DNA from: JBNKWA01 sp050299555
Lineage (GTDB): Bacteria; Pseudomonadota; Alphaproteobacteria; Rhodobacterales; Rhodobacteraceae
Direction: 5' to 3'
DNA: 64,000 nt
Assembly: GCA_050299555.1 (NCBI GenBank)
Contig: JBNKWA010000026.1
Location: 1 to 64,000 of the forward strand
Positions within the stretch are counted from its first letter, which is position 1. Every line of letters starts with the position of its first letter. Below, in pieces: positions 24,701 through 37,245 of this stretch. The notes under the pieces are model-generated. The model was not told the DNA's origin and made no database searches. It saw nothing but the letters and a program-made list of their open reading frames with translations. The position numbers and the translations under genes are program-made.

Positions 24701-24830
24701 AAGCCGCCACGGGATGCGGGTCGGGATGCTGCGGCGCCGAAGAGAATGGCCTAAAGGATAGACCTGAGGCGCCGGTGCCGTTATTGTCGCCGGCGCATGG
24801 GGCGCCAGACCCCAGAACATGAGGCAATGG

Positions 24831-26030
24831 ATGAGCGCTCCGAAGCGATTTTCGGATCTGCCGGAATATGCGTTTCCGCGGCTGCGGCGGCTGCTCGACG
24901 GGCATGCCCCGGGCGGGCCCGCGATCGCCATGTCGATCGGCGAGCCCAAGCACGCCTTTCCGGCCTTCGTCAGCGAGATCATCGCCGCCCATGGCCACGA
25001 ATTCGGGCTTTATCCGCCCAACGAGGGGGCGCCGGAGCTTCTGGGCGCCATCACCGGCTGGATCGCGCGGCGCTATGGCGTGACCCTGACGCCTGCATCG
25101 GTGATCGCGCTCAACGGCACCCGCGAGGGGCTGTTCAACGCCTGCATCGCGCTCTGCCCCGAAGAGAAGCGGGGAAAGCGGCCGGTGGTGCTGATCCCGA
25201 ACCCGTTCTACCAGTGCTACGCCGTGGCGGCGCTGGCGGCGGGGGCCGAGCCCCACTACGTTCCGGCCCGGGCCGAGACCGGGTTCCTTCCCGACTATGC
25301 GGCGCTGCCGAAAGAGGTGCTGGAGCGGACCGCGATCGCCTATATCTGCTCGCCCTCGAACCCGCAGGGTGCGGTGGCGAGCGAGGGCTATTGGCGCGAC
25401 CTGCTGGCGCTGGCCGAGCGGCACGATTTTCGCATCCTTGCCGACGAATGCTATGCCGAGATCTGGCGCAGCGCGCCGCCGCCCGGGGTGCTGGCCGCCG
25501 TCGCCGCCAATGGCGCCGATCCCGAGCGCGCCGTGGCCTTCCATTCGCTGTCGAAGCGGTCGAACCTGCCCGGCCTGCGCTCGGGCTTTGCCGCCGGCGG
25601 GCCCGGTTCCATCGCCGCCATGCGCCAGCTTCGCGCCTATGCCGGCGCGCCGCTGCCGCTGCCGCTGCAGCGGGCGGCGACGGCACTCTGGCAGGACGAG
25701 GCCCATGTCGACGCCAGCCGCGCACTCTATTTGCAGAAATTCAACACAGCCGACCACATTCTTGGCAACATGCCGGGCTACGCCTCGCCCGAGGCCGGGT
25801 TCTTTTTGTGGATCGGCGTCGATGACGGTGAGCGCGCGGCCCTGACCCTGTGGCGTGAAAGCGGTGTCCGGGTGCTGCCCGGGGCGTATCTGTCGCGTGA
25901 ATCCTCCGATGGCTCGGGAAATCCCGGGCAAAATTACATCCGCGTGGCGCTGGTGGCGCCGCCGGACGAGGTCGAGCGGGGCCTGCAGGCGATAAGGGCC
26001 TGCCTTGCCCCGGCGGCCATGCAGGCTTGA
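24831..26030 (+). CDS. dapC: Succinyldiaminopimelate transaminase
   Basis: This 399-residue PLP enzyme of the class I/II aminotransferases makes N-succinyl-LL-diaminopimelate in lysine and peptidoglycan synthesis. The Schiff-base lysine lies in HSLSKRSNLPGLRSGF, and other motifs are IPNPFYQCY, CSPSNPQGA and DECYAEIW; the whole matches DapC. A GAGG motif supports the ATG at 24831, although an ATG four codons earlier exists. It is followed at six bases by ftsK. The aspartokinase gene of the same pathway is at 46499. Confidence 0.9.
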   Translation: MSAPKRFSDLPEYAFPRLRRLLDGHAPGGPAIAMSIGEPKHAFPAFVSEIIAAHGHEFGLYPPNEGAPELLGAITGWIARRYGVTLTPASVIALNGTREGLFNACIALCPEEKRGKRPVVLIPNPFYQCYAVAALAAGAEPHYVPARAETGFLPDYAALPKEVLERTAIAYICSPSNPQGAVASEGYWRDLLALAERHDFRILADECYAEIWRSAPPPGVLAAVAANGADPERAVAFHSLSKRSNLPGLRSGFAAGGPGSIAAMRQLRAYAGAPLPLPLQRAATALWQDEAHVDASRALYLQKFNTADHILGNMPGYASPEAGFFLWIGVDDGERAALTLWRESGVRVLPGAYLSRESSDGSGNPGQNYIRVALVAPPDEVERGLQAIRACLAPAAMQA

Positions 26031-26035
26031 GTGGT

Positions 26036-28774
26036 ATGACAATGGCGGTTGCGACGAAAAAGGGCCGGAAACGGACCAAGCTGGTTGAGAGTCAGACCGA
26101 GGCGCTGTTGCGCAAGCGGGGGATCGAGCTTTTGGGCGTGATCCTGGCCGGCGTCGCCTATCTGGTGACGGCGGCGCTGTGGACCTACAACCCCGCCGAT
26201 CCAAGCCTGTTCAGCGCCACCAGCTCGGCGCCCACGAATGCCCTGGGGCTGGTGGGCGCCTCGGCCGCCGATCTGCTGCACCGGGCGCTCGGCTGGGCGG
26301 CCTACGGCGTGCCGGTGTCGCTGGCGGCCTGGGGCCTGAGGCTGATGACCCACAAGGGTGAGACCCGGGCGGTGAGCCGCGCCATCACCGTGCCCATCGC
26401 CATCGCGGTGGCGTCGGTCTTTGCCGCCGCCCATGCGCCGCTGGATGGCTGGAGCCATGCCTATGGGCTTGGCGGCATGTTCGGCGATGCGGTGCTGACC
26501 GAGGTCATGCGGGTGGTGCCGCTGACCACCGGCCTGTCGCTGAAGGCGACGACACTGGCGCTGGCGCTGCTGTTCCTGGCGGCCTCGGGCTTTGCCCTCG
26601 GCATCGACATGGCCGAGCTTCGGCAGAGCGGGCGCTTTCTGGTGCGCAGTGCGATCATGGGCTTTGCCGGGCTGGTGGCGGGGCTCGGGCTTGCCGGCCG
26701 TGCCTCGGTCACCGGCGCCAGGAAGGCCGCCGTCGCCACGCGCGAGCGGCACAAGCGCAGCAAGGTCGAGCGGGCCGAGCGCCAGGCGCGGGCGCGCGAA
26801 TTCGCGGCCCAGAAGCTCGACCCCAATATCGGCCCCGAAGGCCAGCGGCTGGAATGGAACGAGGCGACCGAGCGCATGCCCTCGCGGCTGGACGAGGAAG
26901 AGCAGAAGGAAGCGCGGCTGCGCGAGATGATCACCGCCGCGATCAAGAAGCGCGAGGAAAAGCCCAGCAAGAAGACCTTCGATGCCGCGAAAGTGGTGAT
27001 CCCGCCGCCGCCCGGTGCCGAGGGGCTGCCCAGCCTCGAAGGGGTTACCCGCAACGATTCCATCGGCGCCTATGGCATCGAGGATGCCGGCCCGATCGAT
27101 CCCAACGATGTTCTCGGCGCCGGCGGGGTGCCGGAACGGGAACTGGTCTCGGCCTTTCACAAGGGGCCCCGGGTGCAGCACCCCGACAAGAAGCCGGCCG
27201 CCATGTCGGACCGCGCCCGCGAGGAGGCCCAGCCGAAGCTGCCGCTCGGGACTGAGCCCGAGCCGCCCTACAACGCGCCGCCGCTGTCGCTCTTGGCCAA
27301 CCCCTCGACCATCGTCCGCCATCACCTGTCCGACGATGCGCTGGAAAGCAACGCGCGGATGCTGGAATCGGTGCTGGACGATTACGGCGTCAAGGGCGAG
27401 ATCGTCAGCGTCCGGCCCGGCCCGGTGGTCACCATGTACGAGCTGGAGCCGGCGGCCGGCGTCAAGGCCAGCCGGGTGATCGGGCTGGCCGACGACATCG
27501 CCCGGTCGATGTCGGCGCTTTCGGCCCGCGTCTCGACCATCCCCGGCCGCTCGGTGATCGGCATCGAGCTGCCGAACGAACATCGCGAGAAGGTGCTCCT
27601 GCGCGAGATCCTGTCCTCGCGCGCCTTCGGCGATTCGGTGCATGCGCTGCCGCTTGCCCTCGGCAAGGACATCTCGGGCGAGCCGGTGGTGGCGAACCTG
27701 TCGCGGATGCCGCACCTGCTGATCGCCGGCACCACCGGCTCGGGCAAGTCGGTGGCCATCAACACCATGATCCTCAGCCTGCTCTACAGGCTGTCGCCGG
27801 CCGATTGCCGGGTGATCATGATCGACCCCAAGATGCTGGAACTGTCGGTCTATGACGGCATCCCGCACCTGCTGTCGCCGGTGGTGACCGACCCCAAGAA
27901 GGCGGTGGTGGCGCTGAAATGGGTCGTCGCCGAGATGGAAGAGCGCTATCGGCGCATGTCGAAGATGGGGGTCCGGAACATCGACGGCTATAACGGCCGG
28001 GTCCGCGACGCGCTGGAAAAGGGCGAGGGCTTCACCCGCACGGTGCAGACGGGCTTCGACGACAACACCGGCGAGCCGGTCTTCGAGACCGAGGAATACG
28101 CCCCCGAGACGATGCCCTACATCGTCGTCATCGTCGACGAGATGGCCGACCTGATGATGGTCGCCGGCAAGGAGATCGAGGCCTGCATCCAGCGGCTGGC
28201 CCAGATGGCGCGGGCCAGCGGCATCCACCTCATCATGGCCACCCAGCGGCCCTCGGTCGATGTCATCACCGGTACCATCAAGGCCAACTTCCCGACCCGG
28301 ATCAGCTTTCAGGTCACCTCGAAGATCGACAGCCGCACCATCCTCGGCGAGCAGGGGGCCGAGCAGCTTCTCGGCCAGGGCGACATGCTCTTCATGGCCG
28401 GCGGCGGGCGCATCACCCGCGTGCACGGGCCGTTCGTGTCCGACGAGGAGGTCGAGGAGGTGGTCAACCACCTCAAGCTCCTGGGCGAGCCGGAATACGT
28501 CTCGGGCGTGGTCGAGGGGCCGGACGAGGAGGAGGCGAGCGAAATCGACCAGGTGCTCGGGCTCGGCGGCAACACCAACGGCGACGATGCGCTTTACGAT
28601 CAGGCGGTGGCGATCGTGGTGCGCGACCGCAAGTGCTCCACGTCCTACATCCAGCGCAAGCTGGCCATCGGCTACAACAAGGCGGCGCGGCTGGTGGAGA
28701 TGATGGAGGATCAGGGCGTGGTCAGTGCCGCCAACCAGGTGGGCAAGCGCGAGATCCTGGTGCCCGAGCGCTGA
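26036..28774 (+). CDS. ftsK: DNA translocase FtsK
   Basis: This roughly 912-residue septum-located translocase clears DNA from the division site and activates dif recombination. The N-terminus has about four membrane helices within residues 25-190, followed by a charged linker. The motor has Walker A GTTGSGKS near residue 565 and Walker B in VVIVDEMADL, and the C-terminal winged-helix gamma domain (DQAVAIVVRDRKCSTSYIQR) recognises KOPS. Starts at 26036 (ATG) or 26042 are both possible. It follows dapC closely and precedes lolA by 246 bases. Confidence 0.96.
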   Translation: MTMAVATKKGRKRTKLVESQTEALLRKRGIELLGVILAGVAYLVTAALWTYNPADPSLFSATSSAPTNALGLVGASAADLLHRALGWAAYGVPVSLAAWGLRLMTHKGETRAVSRAITVPIAIAVASVFAAAHAPLDGWSHAYGLGGMFGDAVLTEVMRVVPLTTGLSLKATTLALALLFLAASGFALGIDMAELRQSGRFLVRSAIMGFAGLVAGLGLAGRASVTGARKAAVATRERHKRSKVERAERQARAREFAAQKLDPNIGPEGQRLEWNEATERMPSRLDEEEQKEARLREMITAAIKKREEKPSKKTFDAAKVVIPPPPGAEGLPSLEGVTRNDSIGAYGIEDAGPIDPNDVLGAGGVPERELVSAFHKGPRVQHPDKKPAAMSDRAREEAQPKLPLGTEPEPPYNAPPLSLLANPSTIVRHHLSDDALESNARMLESVLDDYGVKGEIVSVRPGPVVTMYELEPAAGVKASRVIGLADDIARSMSALSARVSTIPGRSVIGIELPNEHREKVLLREILSSRAFGDSVHALPLALGKDISGEPVVANLSRMPHLLIAGTTGSGKSVAINTMILSLLYRLSPADCRVIMIDPKMLELSVYDGIPHLLSPVVTDPKKAVVALKWVVAEMEERYRRMSKMGVRNIDGYNGRVRDALEKGEGFTRTVQTGFDDNTGEPVFETEEYAPETMPYIVVIVDEMADLMMVAGKEIEACIQRLAQMARASGIHLIMATQRPSVDVITGTIKANFPTRISFQVTSKIDSRTILGEQGAEQLLGQGDMLFMAGGGRITRVHGPFVSDEEVEEVVNHLKLLGEPEYVSGVVEGPDEEEASEIDQVLGLGGNTNGDDALYDQAVAIVVRDRKCSTSYIQRKLAIGYNKAARLVEMMEDQGVVSAANQVGKREILVPER

Positions 28775-29020
28775 TCCGGCCGAAACGCGAAGCGATCAGG
28801 CCCCCGGGCAACGGTGTTACGGCTCCGCGCCAGCGCCGAATCTGTCCGGTCGGCGCGAAACGGCGCCCTTCCGGCGGTCCGCAGTCGGCCTGGTGCTGAT
28901 GGCGCCGTGACCGAATGCGCGCCACCGTTTCAGGGCTGAAACCGGGGATGGCCGTGAATTGATCGTGAGGGCTCTCGCGCAGGGATGAAACCGCCACCGG
29001 CGGGGGCTAGATTGGGCACC

Positions 29021-29632
29021 ATGAACAGACGCGATCTTATCCTGGGCGCTGCCGCCCTGTCGACGCTGCCGATGCTGGTGCTGCCCGCCATGGCGCAGGA
29101 CCAGCGGACGCTCACCGAGGTGTCGAAATACCTCAACCAGTTGCGCTCGGTCACCGGGCGCTTTGCCCAGGCCAACCCCAACGGCACCCGCAGCCAGGGC
29201 ACCTATTACCTGCGCCGGCCGGGCTTCGTTCGCTTCGAGTATGACGGCGGCGCGGCGATGGTGATCTCGGACGGGATCAATGTCGGCGTGTTCGATGCCA
29301 AGTCGAACCAGGGGGTGCAGAAATACCCGCTCAGCCGTTCGCCGCTCAGGCTCCTGCTGCGCGACAACATCGATCTGACCGCCGAGGGCGTGGCCCGCTC
29401 CACCTCCAATGACGGCAAGTTCACCAGCGTGCGCCTGCAGGACCCCAAGCGGCCCCGCGACGGCACCATGACGCTGGTCTTCTCGAACCGGCCGCCGGCC
29501 CTGGTGCGCTGGATCGCCCGCGACGCCCAGGGCAGCGAGACGACGGTGGCGTTGCAGTCGATCACCGTTGATCCGAACCTTGACCGGCGGCTGTTCAACA
29601 TCGAGTACGCGGCACTGCACTGGGGCGAATAG
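29021..29632 (+). CDS. lolA: Outer-membrane lipoprotein carrier LolA
   Basis: This 203-residue protein has a signal peptide (MNRRDLILGAAALSTLPML to about residue 25) and a mature domain of the LolA/LolB fold: LTEVSKYLNQLRSVTGRFAQ, then GTYYLRRPGFVRFEYD and later LPLSRSPL-type strands. LolA carries lipoproteins across the periplasm. The twin arginine in the signal may be incidental. ftsK-lolA-xth adjacency is common in alphaproteobacteria, here with xth convergent. Confidence 0.9.
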   Translation: MNRRDLILGAAALSTLPMLVLPAMAQDQRTLTEVSKYLNQLRSVTGRFAQANPNGTRSQGTYYLRRPGFVRFEYDGGAAMVISDGINVGVFDAKSNQGVQKYPLSRSPLRLLLRDNIDLTAEGVARSTSNDGKFTSVRLQDPKRPRDGTMTLVFSNRPPALVRWIARDAQGSETTVALQSITVDPNLDRRLFNIEYAALHWGE

Positions 29633-29695
29633 ACCTGCCCTGCCGCATGGGACACCGGTCCCGGACCCCGATCCGGGGCCTCATCCCGCCAGGAG

Positions 29696-29716
29696 ATCCC
29701 GGGACGAGCCCGGGAT
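29696..29716. terminator. Perfect hairpin between lolA and xth
   Basis: ATCCCGGG-ACGAG-CCCGGGAT is a perfect eight-base hairpin between the convergent lolA and xth genes. A second, shorter ACCCCGATCCGGGG hairpin lies about 20 bases before it. Neither has a T-run, but their place between convergent genes suits a bidirectional transcription end. Confidence 0.5.
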
Positions 29717-29754
29717 GGGTTCGCTCGGGGCCGGCCGGAAGCGCCTGAAGGCGG

Positions 29755-30549
29755 TCAGGGCGCGATATCGAAACTGGCCAGCACCGGCACGTGGTCGGAC
29801 GGCCGCTCCCAGCCCCGGGCCGCCTTCACCACCCGGCTGCCGCCGGCGCCCGAGGCGAGATCGGGTGTGGCCCAGACATGGTCGAGCCGGCGGCCCTTGT
29901 CGGCCGCCTGCCAGTCTCGGGCCCGGTACGACCACCACGAGTAGAGCCGCCCTTGCGGGATGTCCTGCCGGGTGACGTCGACCCAGCCGCCGGCCGCCTG
30001 CATGGCGCCCAGATGCTCGACCTCCACCGGCGTATGGCTGACCACCCGCAGCAGTTGCCTGTGCGACCAGACGTCGTCCTCGCGCGGGGCGATGTTGAGA
30101 TCACCGACAAGGATGGCGCGGGTCGGGCGCTCGACCCCGAACCAGTCGCGCGCCTCGGCCAGGAAGTCGAGCTTGTGGCCGAACTTGGGGTTCTTCTCGC
30201 GGTCGGGCTCGTCGCCGCCGGCGGGGATGTAGAGATTGTGGATCAGCGTGCCGTCCGCCAGCCGCGCCGCCACGTGGCGGGCATCGCCCCGGCCGCAGAA
30301 GTCGCGGTGGCCGGCATCCTCGATCGGCAGCCGCGACAGGATGGCGACGCCGTTATAGCCCTTCTCGCCGCGCAGGACCGCGTGCCGATAGCCAAGCCCG
30401 GCGAACTGCAGCAGCGGCACCTTGTCCACCGGCGATTTCGTCTCCTGCAGGCACAGGATGTCGGGGGCCTCCTCGGCCAGGAAGCGCAGCACCAGATCCT
30501 CGCGCAGGCGGATCGAGTTGATGTTCCAGGTGGCGACGGTCAGCGGCAT
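29755..30549 (-). CDS. xth: Exodeoxyribonuclease III
   Basis: This 264-residue enzyme cuts DNA at abasic sites and removes 3' blocks in base excision repair. Motifs of the exonuclease-endonuclease-phosphatase fold are visible: WNINSIRLR, LCLQETKS with the metal-binding glutamate, NLYIPAGGD, VGDLNIAP with the catalytic Asp-Asn pair, RLDHVW and the final SDHVPV. The length is standard. A CenR-like regulator gene lies upstream on the same strand, separated by a strong terminator. Confidence 0.95.
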   Translation of the reverse strand: MPLTVATWNINSIRLREDLVLRFLAEEAPDILCLQETKSPVDKVPLLQFAGLGYRHAVLRGEKGYNGVAILSRLPIEDAGHRDFCGRGDARHVAARLADGTLIHNLYIPAGGDEPDREKNPKFGHKLDFLAEARDWFGVERPTRAILVGDLNIAPREDDVWSHRQLLRVVSHTPVEVEHLGAMQAAGGWVDVTRQDIPQGRLYSWWSYRARDWQAADKGRRLDHVWATPDLASGAGGSRVVKAARGWERPSDHVPVLASFDIAP

Positions 30550-30659
30550 CCGGCCTGACTAGCGGCCGGGCGGGCGCGGCTCAAGGCCGGCCGGCGCGCC
30601 GGGCCTGCAAAAGAGAACGGCCTGGGAAAAAAGAAGGGCCCGGCAAAAAAGAAAGGCCT

Positions 30660-30694
30660 GGGAAAAAGAAGGCCCGGGCGCAAGAGCCCGGGCC
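30660..30694 (-). terminator. Intrinsic terminator after the CenR-like gene
   Basis: On the minus strand GGCCCGGGC-tcttgc-GCCCGGGCC forms a perfect nine-base stem followed by TTCTTTTT. Two further T-runs, each preceded by a GGCC- or GGGCCC-rich block, continue at 30605-30655, so a second and third attempt to terminate may follow. Confidence 0.85.
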
Positions 30695-30746
30695 AGTCAG
30701 ACAGGGAGGAGCCGCGTCATGACCCCGACGCGGCCAGGGGAACTCT

Positions 30747-31433
30747 TCAGGGCACCAGCCGGTAGCCGCCGGATTCGGTCACCAGCAGCCGCGCGTTCGA
30801 GGGGTCTTGCTCGATCTTCTGGCGCAGCCGGTAGATGTGGGTTTCCAGCGTGTGGGTGGTGACGCCGGCATTGTAGCCCCAGACCTCGTGCAGAAGCGTG
30901 TCCCGGGCGACAACGCTGTCGGTGGCCCGGTACAGGTACTTCAGGATGTTGGTTTCCTTCTCGGTCAGCCGGACCTTGCGCTCGTCCTCGTCCACCAGCA
31001 GCTTCGAGGCCGGCTTGAAGGTGTACCGGCCGATGGTGAAGACGGCGTCCTCGGACTGCTCGTGCTGGCGCAGCTGGGCGCGGATGCGGGCCAGCAGCAC
31101 CGGGTACTTGAACGGCTTGGAGACGTAGTCGTTGGCACCGGAATCGAGGCCGAGGATGGTGTCGGCGTCGGTGGCATGGCCGGTCAGCATCACCACCGGG
31201 CATTTCACGCCCTGCTTGCGCATCAGCCGGCAGGTCTCGCGCCCGTCCATGTCCGGCAGGCCGACATCGAGAATGATCAGATCGAAATGTTCGTCCTTGG
31301 CACGGTGCAGCCCGTCGCCGCCGCTCTCGGCCTCGAAGACGTCGAATTCCTCGGTCAGCACCAGCTGGTCGGCGAGCGCCTCGCGCAGGTCGGCATCGTC
31401 ATCGACCATCAGGATCTTCTTCAGGTTGCTCAT
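30747..31433 (-). CDS. cenR: OmpR-family response regulator, CenR-like
   Basis: This 228-residue regulator has a receiver domain with the phosphorylated Asp56 (LIILDVGLPDMDG) and a C-terminal winged helix with the tail LETHIYRLRQKIE. The sequence around DDDADLREALADQL, AVFTIGRYTFKP and the C-terminal LVTESGGYRLVP matches, from memory, the CenR regulators that control envelope and cell division in Caulobacter and Rhodobacter. No CenK-like kinase is next to it, which is also usual in some species. The gene ends at a strong terminator. The symbol is a family-based judgement. Confidence 0.75.
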   Translation of the reverse strand: MSNLKKILMVDDDADLREALADQLVLTEEFDVFEAESGGDGLHRAKDEHFDLIILDVGLPDMDGRETCRLMRKQGVKCPVVMLTGHATDADTILGLDSGANDYVSKPFKYPVLLARIRAQLRQHEQSEDAVFTIGRYTFKPASKLLVDEDERKVRLTEKETNILKYLYRATDSVVARDTLLHEVWGYNAGVTTHTLETHIYRLRQKIEQDPSNARLLVTESGGYRLVP

Positions 31434-31662
31434 AGACGCGACCCCCGGGTGAGCCTTGTTCCTGTGGCCCGGACGCGTCGCGTTTGCGCTGCGGCACGAC
31501 CGGGCCGCTCAAGAACTGTTCATGGCCGCGCCCGGTAGCAAGCCGGCCCGTGCAGCCGTCACACCCATGTGTTGGCCTGCCGCGATTTGTTTCAATTTCC
31601 CGGGCCGGCGTTATAGGCTTGTAACCATCCGGCATACCGCCGTGCCAGAAGGTCTTGTGCTT

Positions 31663-32775
31663 GTGCCGTCGTCGCAATCCCCAGAAATGCCGCTTGCCCC
31701 GGGCGATGCCGAACTGAACGGGCGCGCCCGGGCGGATCTGCGCATGGGCGTGCCGGTGGCGATCGCCGATGGCGCCGAGGCCGGGCGGGGCGCGGTGATC
31801 CTCGCTGCCGAGACCGCCACCGAGGCGCGGCTCGCGGCGCTGCGCGGCCTCGGCACCGTCAGCCTCGCCATCACCGAGCGGCGGGCCGAGACGCTGAAGG
31901 CGCGGGCCTATGACGGCGACCTTGCCCGGCTGGCGCTGCCCGACGAGGCAGGCATTGCCTGGGTCCGGGCGGTGGCCGACCCGGCGGGCGATCTTGGCCA
32001 CCCGATGATGGGGCCGTTCCTGGCACGCCGGGGCGGCGATGCGGGGTTGCACCGGCTGGCACTGCAACTGGCCAAGGATGCGCGGCTTCTGCCGGCGGTG
32101 CTGGTGTCAGAGACCGCCGAGGCGGTGCGGGTGGCACGCGAGGCGGGGCTGACCCTGCTGACGCCGCGGGCCTGCGCCGCCGCCCCCGTGGCTCTGACCG
32201 AGGTCTCGGCCGCGCGGGTGCCGATGGCGGTCTCGGCGGCCGGGCGGCTCGGGGTCTTCCGCCCCGCCGATGGCGGCGACGAGCACTACGCGGTCGAGAT
32301 CGGCAGCCCGGTGCGCCCCGGCCCGGTGCTGGTCAGGCTGCATTCGGCCTGCTTCACCGGCGACGTGCTCGGCTCGCTGAAATGCGATTGCGGGCCGCAG
32401 CTCCACGCGGCGCTGGAACAGATCGGCGGCGAGGGGGCCGGGGTGCTGCTCTACCTCAACCAGGAGGGGCGCGGCATCGGGCTGGCCAACAAGATGCGCG
32501 CCTATTCGCTGCAGGATCAGGGCTTCGACACGGTGGAGGCGAACCACCGGCTGGGCTTCGAGGATGACGAGCGCGACTTTCGCATCGGCGCCGTGATGCT
32601 GGCGGCGATGGGCTTCGATACCGTGCGGCTGATGACCAACAACCCGGCCAAGGTGGCGCGGATGCAGGCCTGCGGGATCAGCGTGGCCGAGCGCGTGCCG
32701 CTGAGGGTGGGCCACAACCCCGAGAACGCCGACTACCTCGCCACCAAGAAGGCGAAGTCGGGCCACCTTCTGTGA
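31663..32775 (+). CDS. ribA: GTP cyclohydrolase II with N-terminal extension
   Basis: This roughly 370-residue enzyme opens GTP to start riboflavin synthesis. The C-terminal half has the zinc-binding cysteines in CFTGDVLGSLKCDCGPQL, the LNQEGRGIGLANKMRAYSLQ motif and TNNPAK. The N-terminal ~170 residues resemble the dihydroxybutanone-phosphate synthase fold in length and place but lack its clear acidic active-site motif, so the protein is probably monofunctional, as in other Rhodobacterales. The GTG at 31663 has AAGGTC upstream; the start is uncertain (other candidates at 31642 and 31687). It overlaps the L,D-transpeptidase gene (GTGA). Confidence 0.88.
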   Translation: MPSSQSPEMPLAPGDAELNGRARADLRMGVPVAIADGAEAGRGAVILAAETATEARLAALRGLGTVSLAITERRAETLKARAYDGDLARLALPDEAGIAWVRAVADPAGDLGHPMMGPFLARRGGDAGLHRLALQLAKDARLLPAVLVSETAEAVRVAREAGLTLLTPRACAAAPVALTEVSAARVPMAVSAAGRLGVFRPADGGDEHYAVEIGSPVRPGPVLVRLHSACFTGDVLGSLKCDCGPQLHAALEQIGGEGAGVLLYLNQEGRGIGLANKMRAYSLQDQGFDTVEANHRLGFEDDERDFRIGAVMLAAMGFDTVRLMTNNPAKVARMQACGISVAERVPLRVGHNPENADYLATKKAKSGHLL

Positions 32776-33254
32776 GCCCGGGCGATCTGGTGGTGACGCG
32801 CTGGGGCGCCCGGTTCCGGGGCCGCACCTTTCCCTGCGCGGTGGGGCGCGGCGGCGTCGCGGTCAAGCGCGCCGAGGGCGACGGCATCACCCCCTCGGGC
32901 GTCTGGCGGATAAGCGAGGTCTGGTATCGGCCCGACCGGCTGCGCATGCCCGGCCGCGCCATCGGGCTGCGCGATGCCTGGTGCGACGACCCCGCCGACC
33001 CCCGCTACAACACCCGCATCCTGCGCGACCAGCCGGGCGGCGAGCGCCTGCGCCGCGCCGATCCGCTTTACGACGCCGTTGCGGTGCTGGACTACAACAG
33101 CGGCCCGGTGGTGCCGGGCATGGGCAGCGCCATCTTCATCCATTGCTGGCGCCGCCCGGGGTACCCGACGGCGGGCTGCGTCGCCTTTCGCCGCGATCAC
33201 ATGGCCTGGATCCTAGCCCGGCTTGGCAGCCACACCCGGATCATTATTCGCTGA
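32772..33254 (+). CDS. L,D-transpeptidase (YkuD-like) family protein
   Basis: This 160-residue protein carries the catalytic region of L,D-transpeptidases: IFIHCWRRPGYPTAGCVAF has the histidine and the nucleophilic cysteine in the H-x(13)-G-C arrangement near residues 128-142. No signal peptide is visible, unlike exported cross-linking enzymes, so it may be exported by another route or act in the cytoplasm. A GTG start overlaps the ribA stop. The pairing with ribA has no obvious functional reason. Confidence 0.8.
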   Translation: MSPGDLVVTRWGARFRGRTFPCAVGRGGVAVKRAEGDGITPSGVWRISEVWYRPDRLRMPGRAIGLRDAWCDDPADPRYNTRILRDQPGGERLRRADPLYDAVAVLDYNSGPVVPGMGSAIFIHCWRRPGYPTAGCVAFRRDHMAWILARLGSHTRIIIR

Positions 33255-33322
33255 TCGGGCCGCCCCGCCTTGACGTGCGCCGCCGGCATCCACACCTGAG
33301 CGACCGACCGAGGAGCCGAGCG

Positions 33323-34267
<945 letters not shown>

Positions 34268-34443
34268 TCGGCGCGGAACCCGCATTCCATGCTTCCCTTT
34301 TACGGCAAAACCTGTCATAGGCCCGCCACCCGAGCCGGGCGATCCGGCGCGGGCGCCCCTCCGGCAAGACCTGCACTGGACGACATCCCGGGCATGGCCG
34401 CACCGGCGGGACCCTGAATATCCGAACCGAAAGGACCATACCG

Positions 34444-34713
34444 ATGTCGATCACTGCCGCCGACAAGGATCGGCTGATCAAGGAATACGCCACCGCCGCC
34501 AACGATACCGGCTCGCCGGAAGTCCAGGTGGCGATCCTGACCTCGCGCATCACCACCCTGACCGAGCATTTCAAGACCCACGTGAAGGACAACCATTCGC
34601 GCCGGGGCCTGCTCAAGCTGGTGGCTCAGCGCCGCAAGCTGCTCGACTACGTCAAACGCAAGGACGTGAAGCGCTATCAGGACCTGATCCAGCGGCTGGG
34701 TATCCGCCGCTGA
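34444..34713 (+). CDS. rpsO: 30S ribosomal protein S15
   Basis: This 89-residue protein binds the central domain of 16S rRNA and is essential for small-subunit assembly. It has the S15 signature GSPEVQVAILTSRI and the LLKLVAQRRKLLDYVKR region, with standard length. It precedes pnp by 226 bases, the universal rpsO-pnp order. S15 represses its own translation in E. coli through a pseudoknot; the 5' region here was not folded. Confidence 0.98.
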   Translation: MSITAADKDRLIKEYATAANDTGSPEVQVAILTSRITTLTEHFKTHVKDNHSRRGLLKLVAQRRKLLDYVKRKDVKRYQDLIQRLGIRR

Positions 34714-34939
34714 CGACGATGAAGGCCGGCGGGCGCACCACCCCGCGCCCGGCGGCGACGCCCGATTGCGGGCGGGCGGGGGCCATTTCGGCCCCGGTGA
34801 TCCGCAGACGTCCGTTGAGGCAGACGGCCCCGACCCCGGCCGGCCTGTCTCGGATGATGGAAACGGGGTTTGCGCGGGGATGAACCCGCCAAGACGGCAC
34901 GCGAAGCCACCGGGCCCGTGCCGGGAAGGAAACACACAC

Positions 34940-37078
<2,139 letters not shown>

Positions 37079-37105
37079 CGGCGGACCCCTTTTGGGCCGA
37101 CATGG

Positions 37106-37133
37106 CGGGCGCCTTCGGGCGCCCGTTTTCTTT
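37106..37133 (+). terminator. Intrinsic terminator after pnp with TTCG tetraloop
   Basis: CGGGCGCC-TTCG-GGCGCCCG is a perfect eight-base stem closed by a very stable TTCG loop, followed by TTTTCTTT. It lies 27 bases after the pnp stop. Confidence 0.95.
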
Positions 37134-37245
37134 GGCCCCGTGTCCCGAAACCGGCCGGTTAAAGCGGATCGCGCCCCGGCCGGTGGTTCCGTCCGGCCTG
37201 AAACTGCCCTAGGGTCGGCGGCGACCTGGCAGGGAGGGCAAGCGG

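Noticed and set aside
34714..34939. G-rich GGGCGGGCGGGGG before pnp as another G4-loop repeat
   Set aside because: It has only three G-runs, lies in the opposite orientation and is not enclosed by a matching stem; treated as part of the pnp leader.
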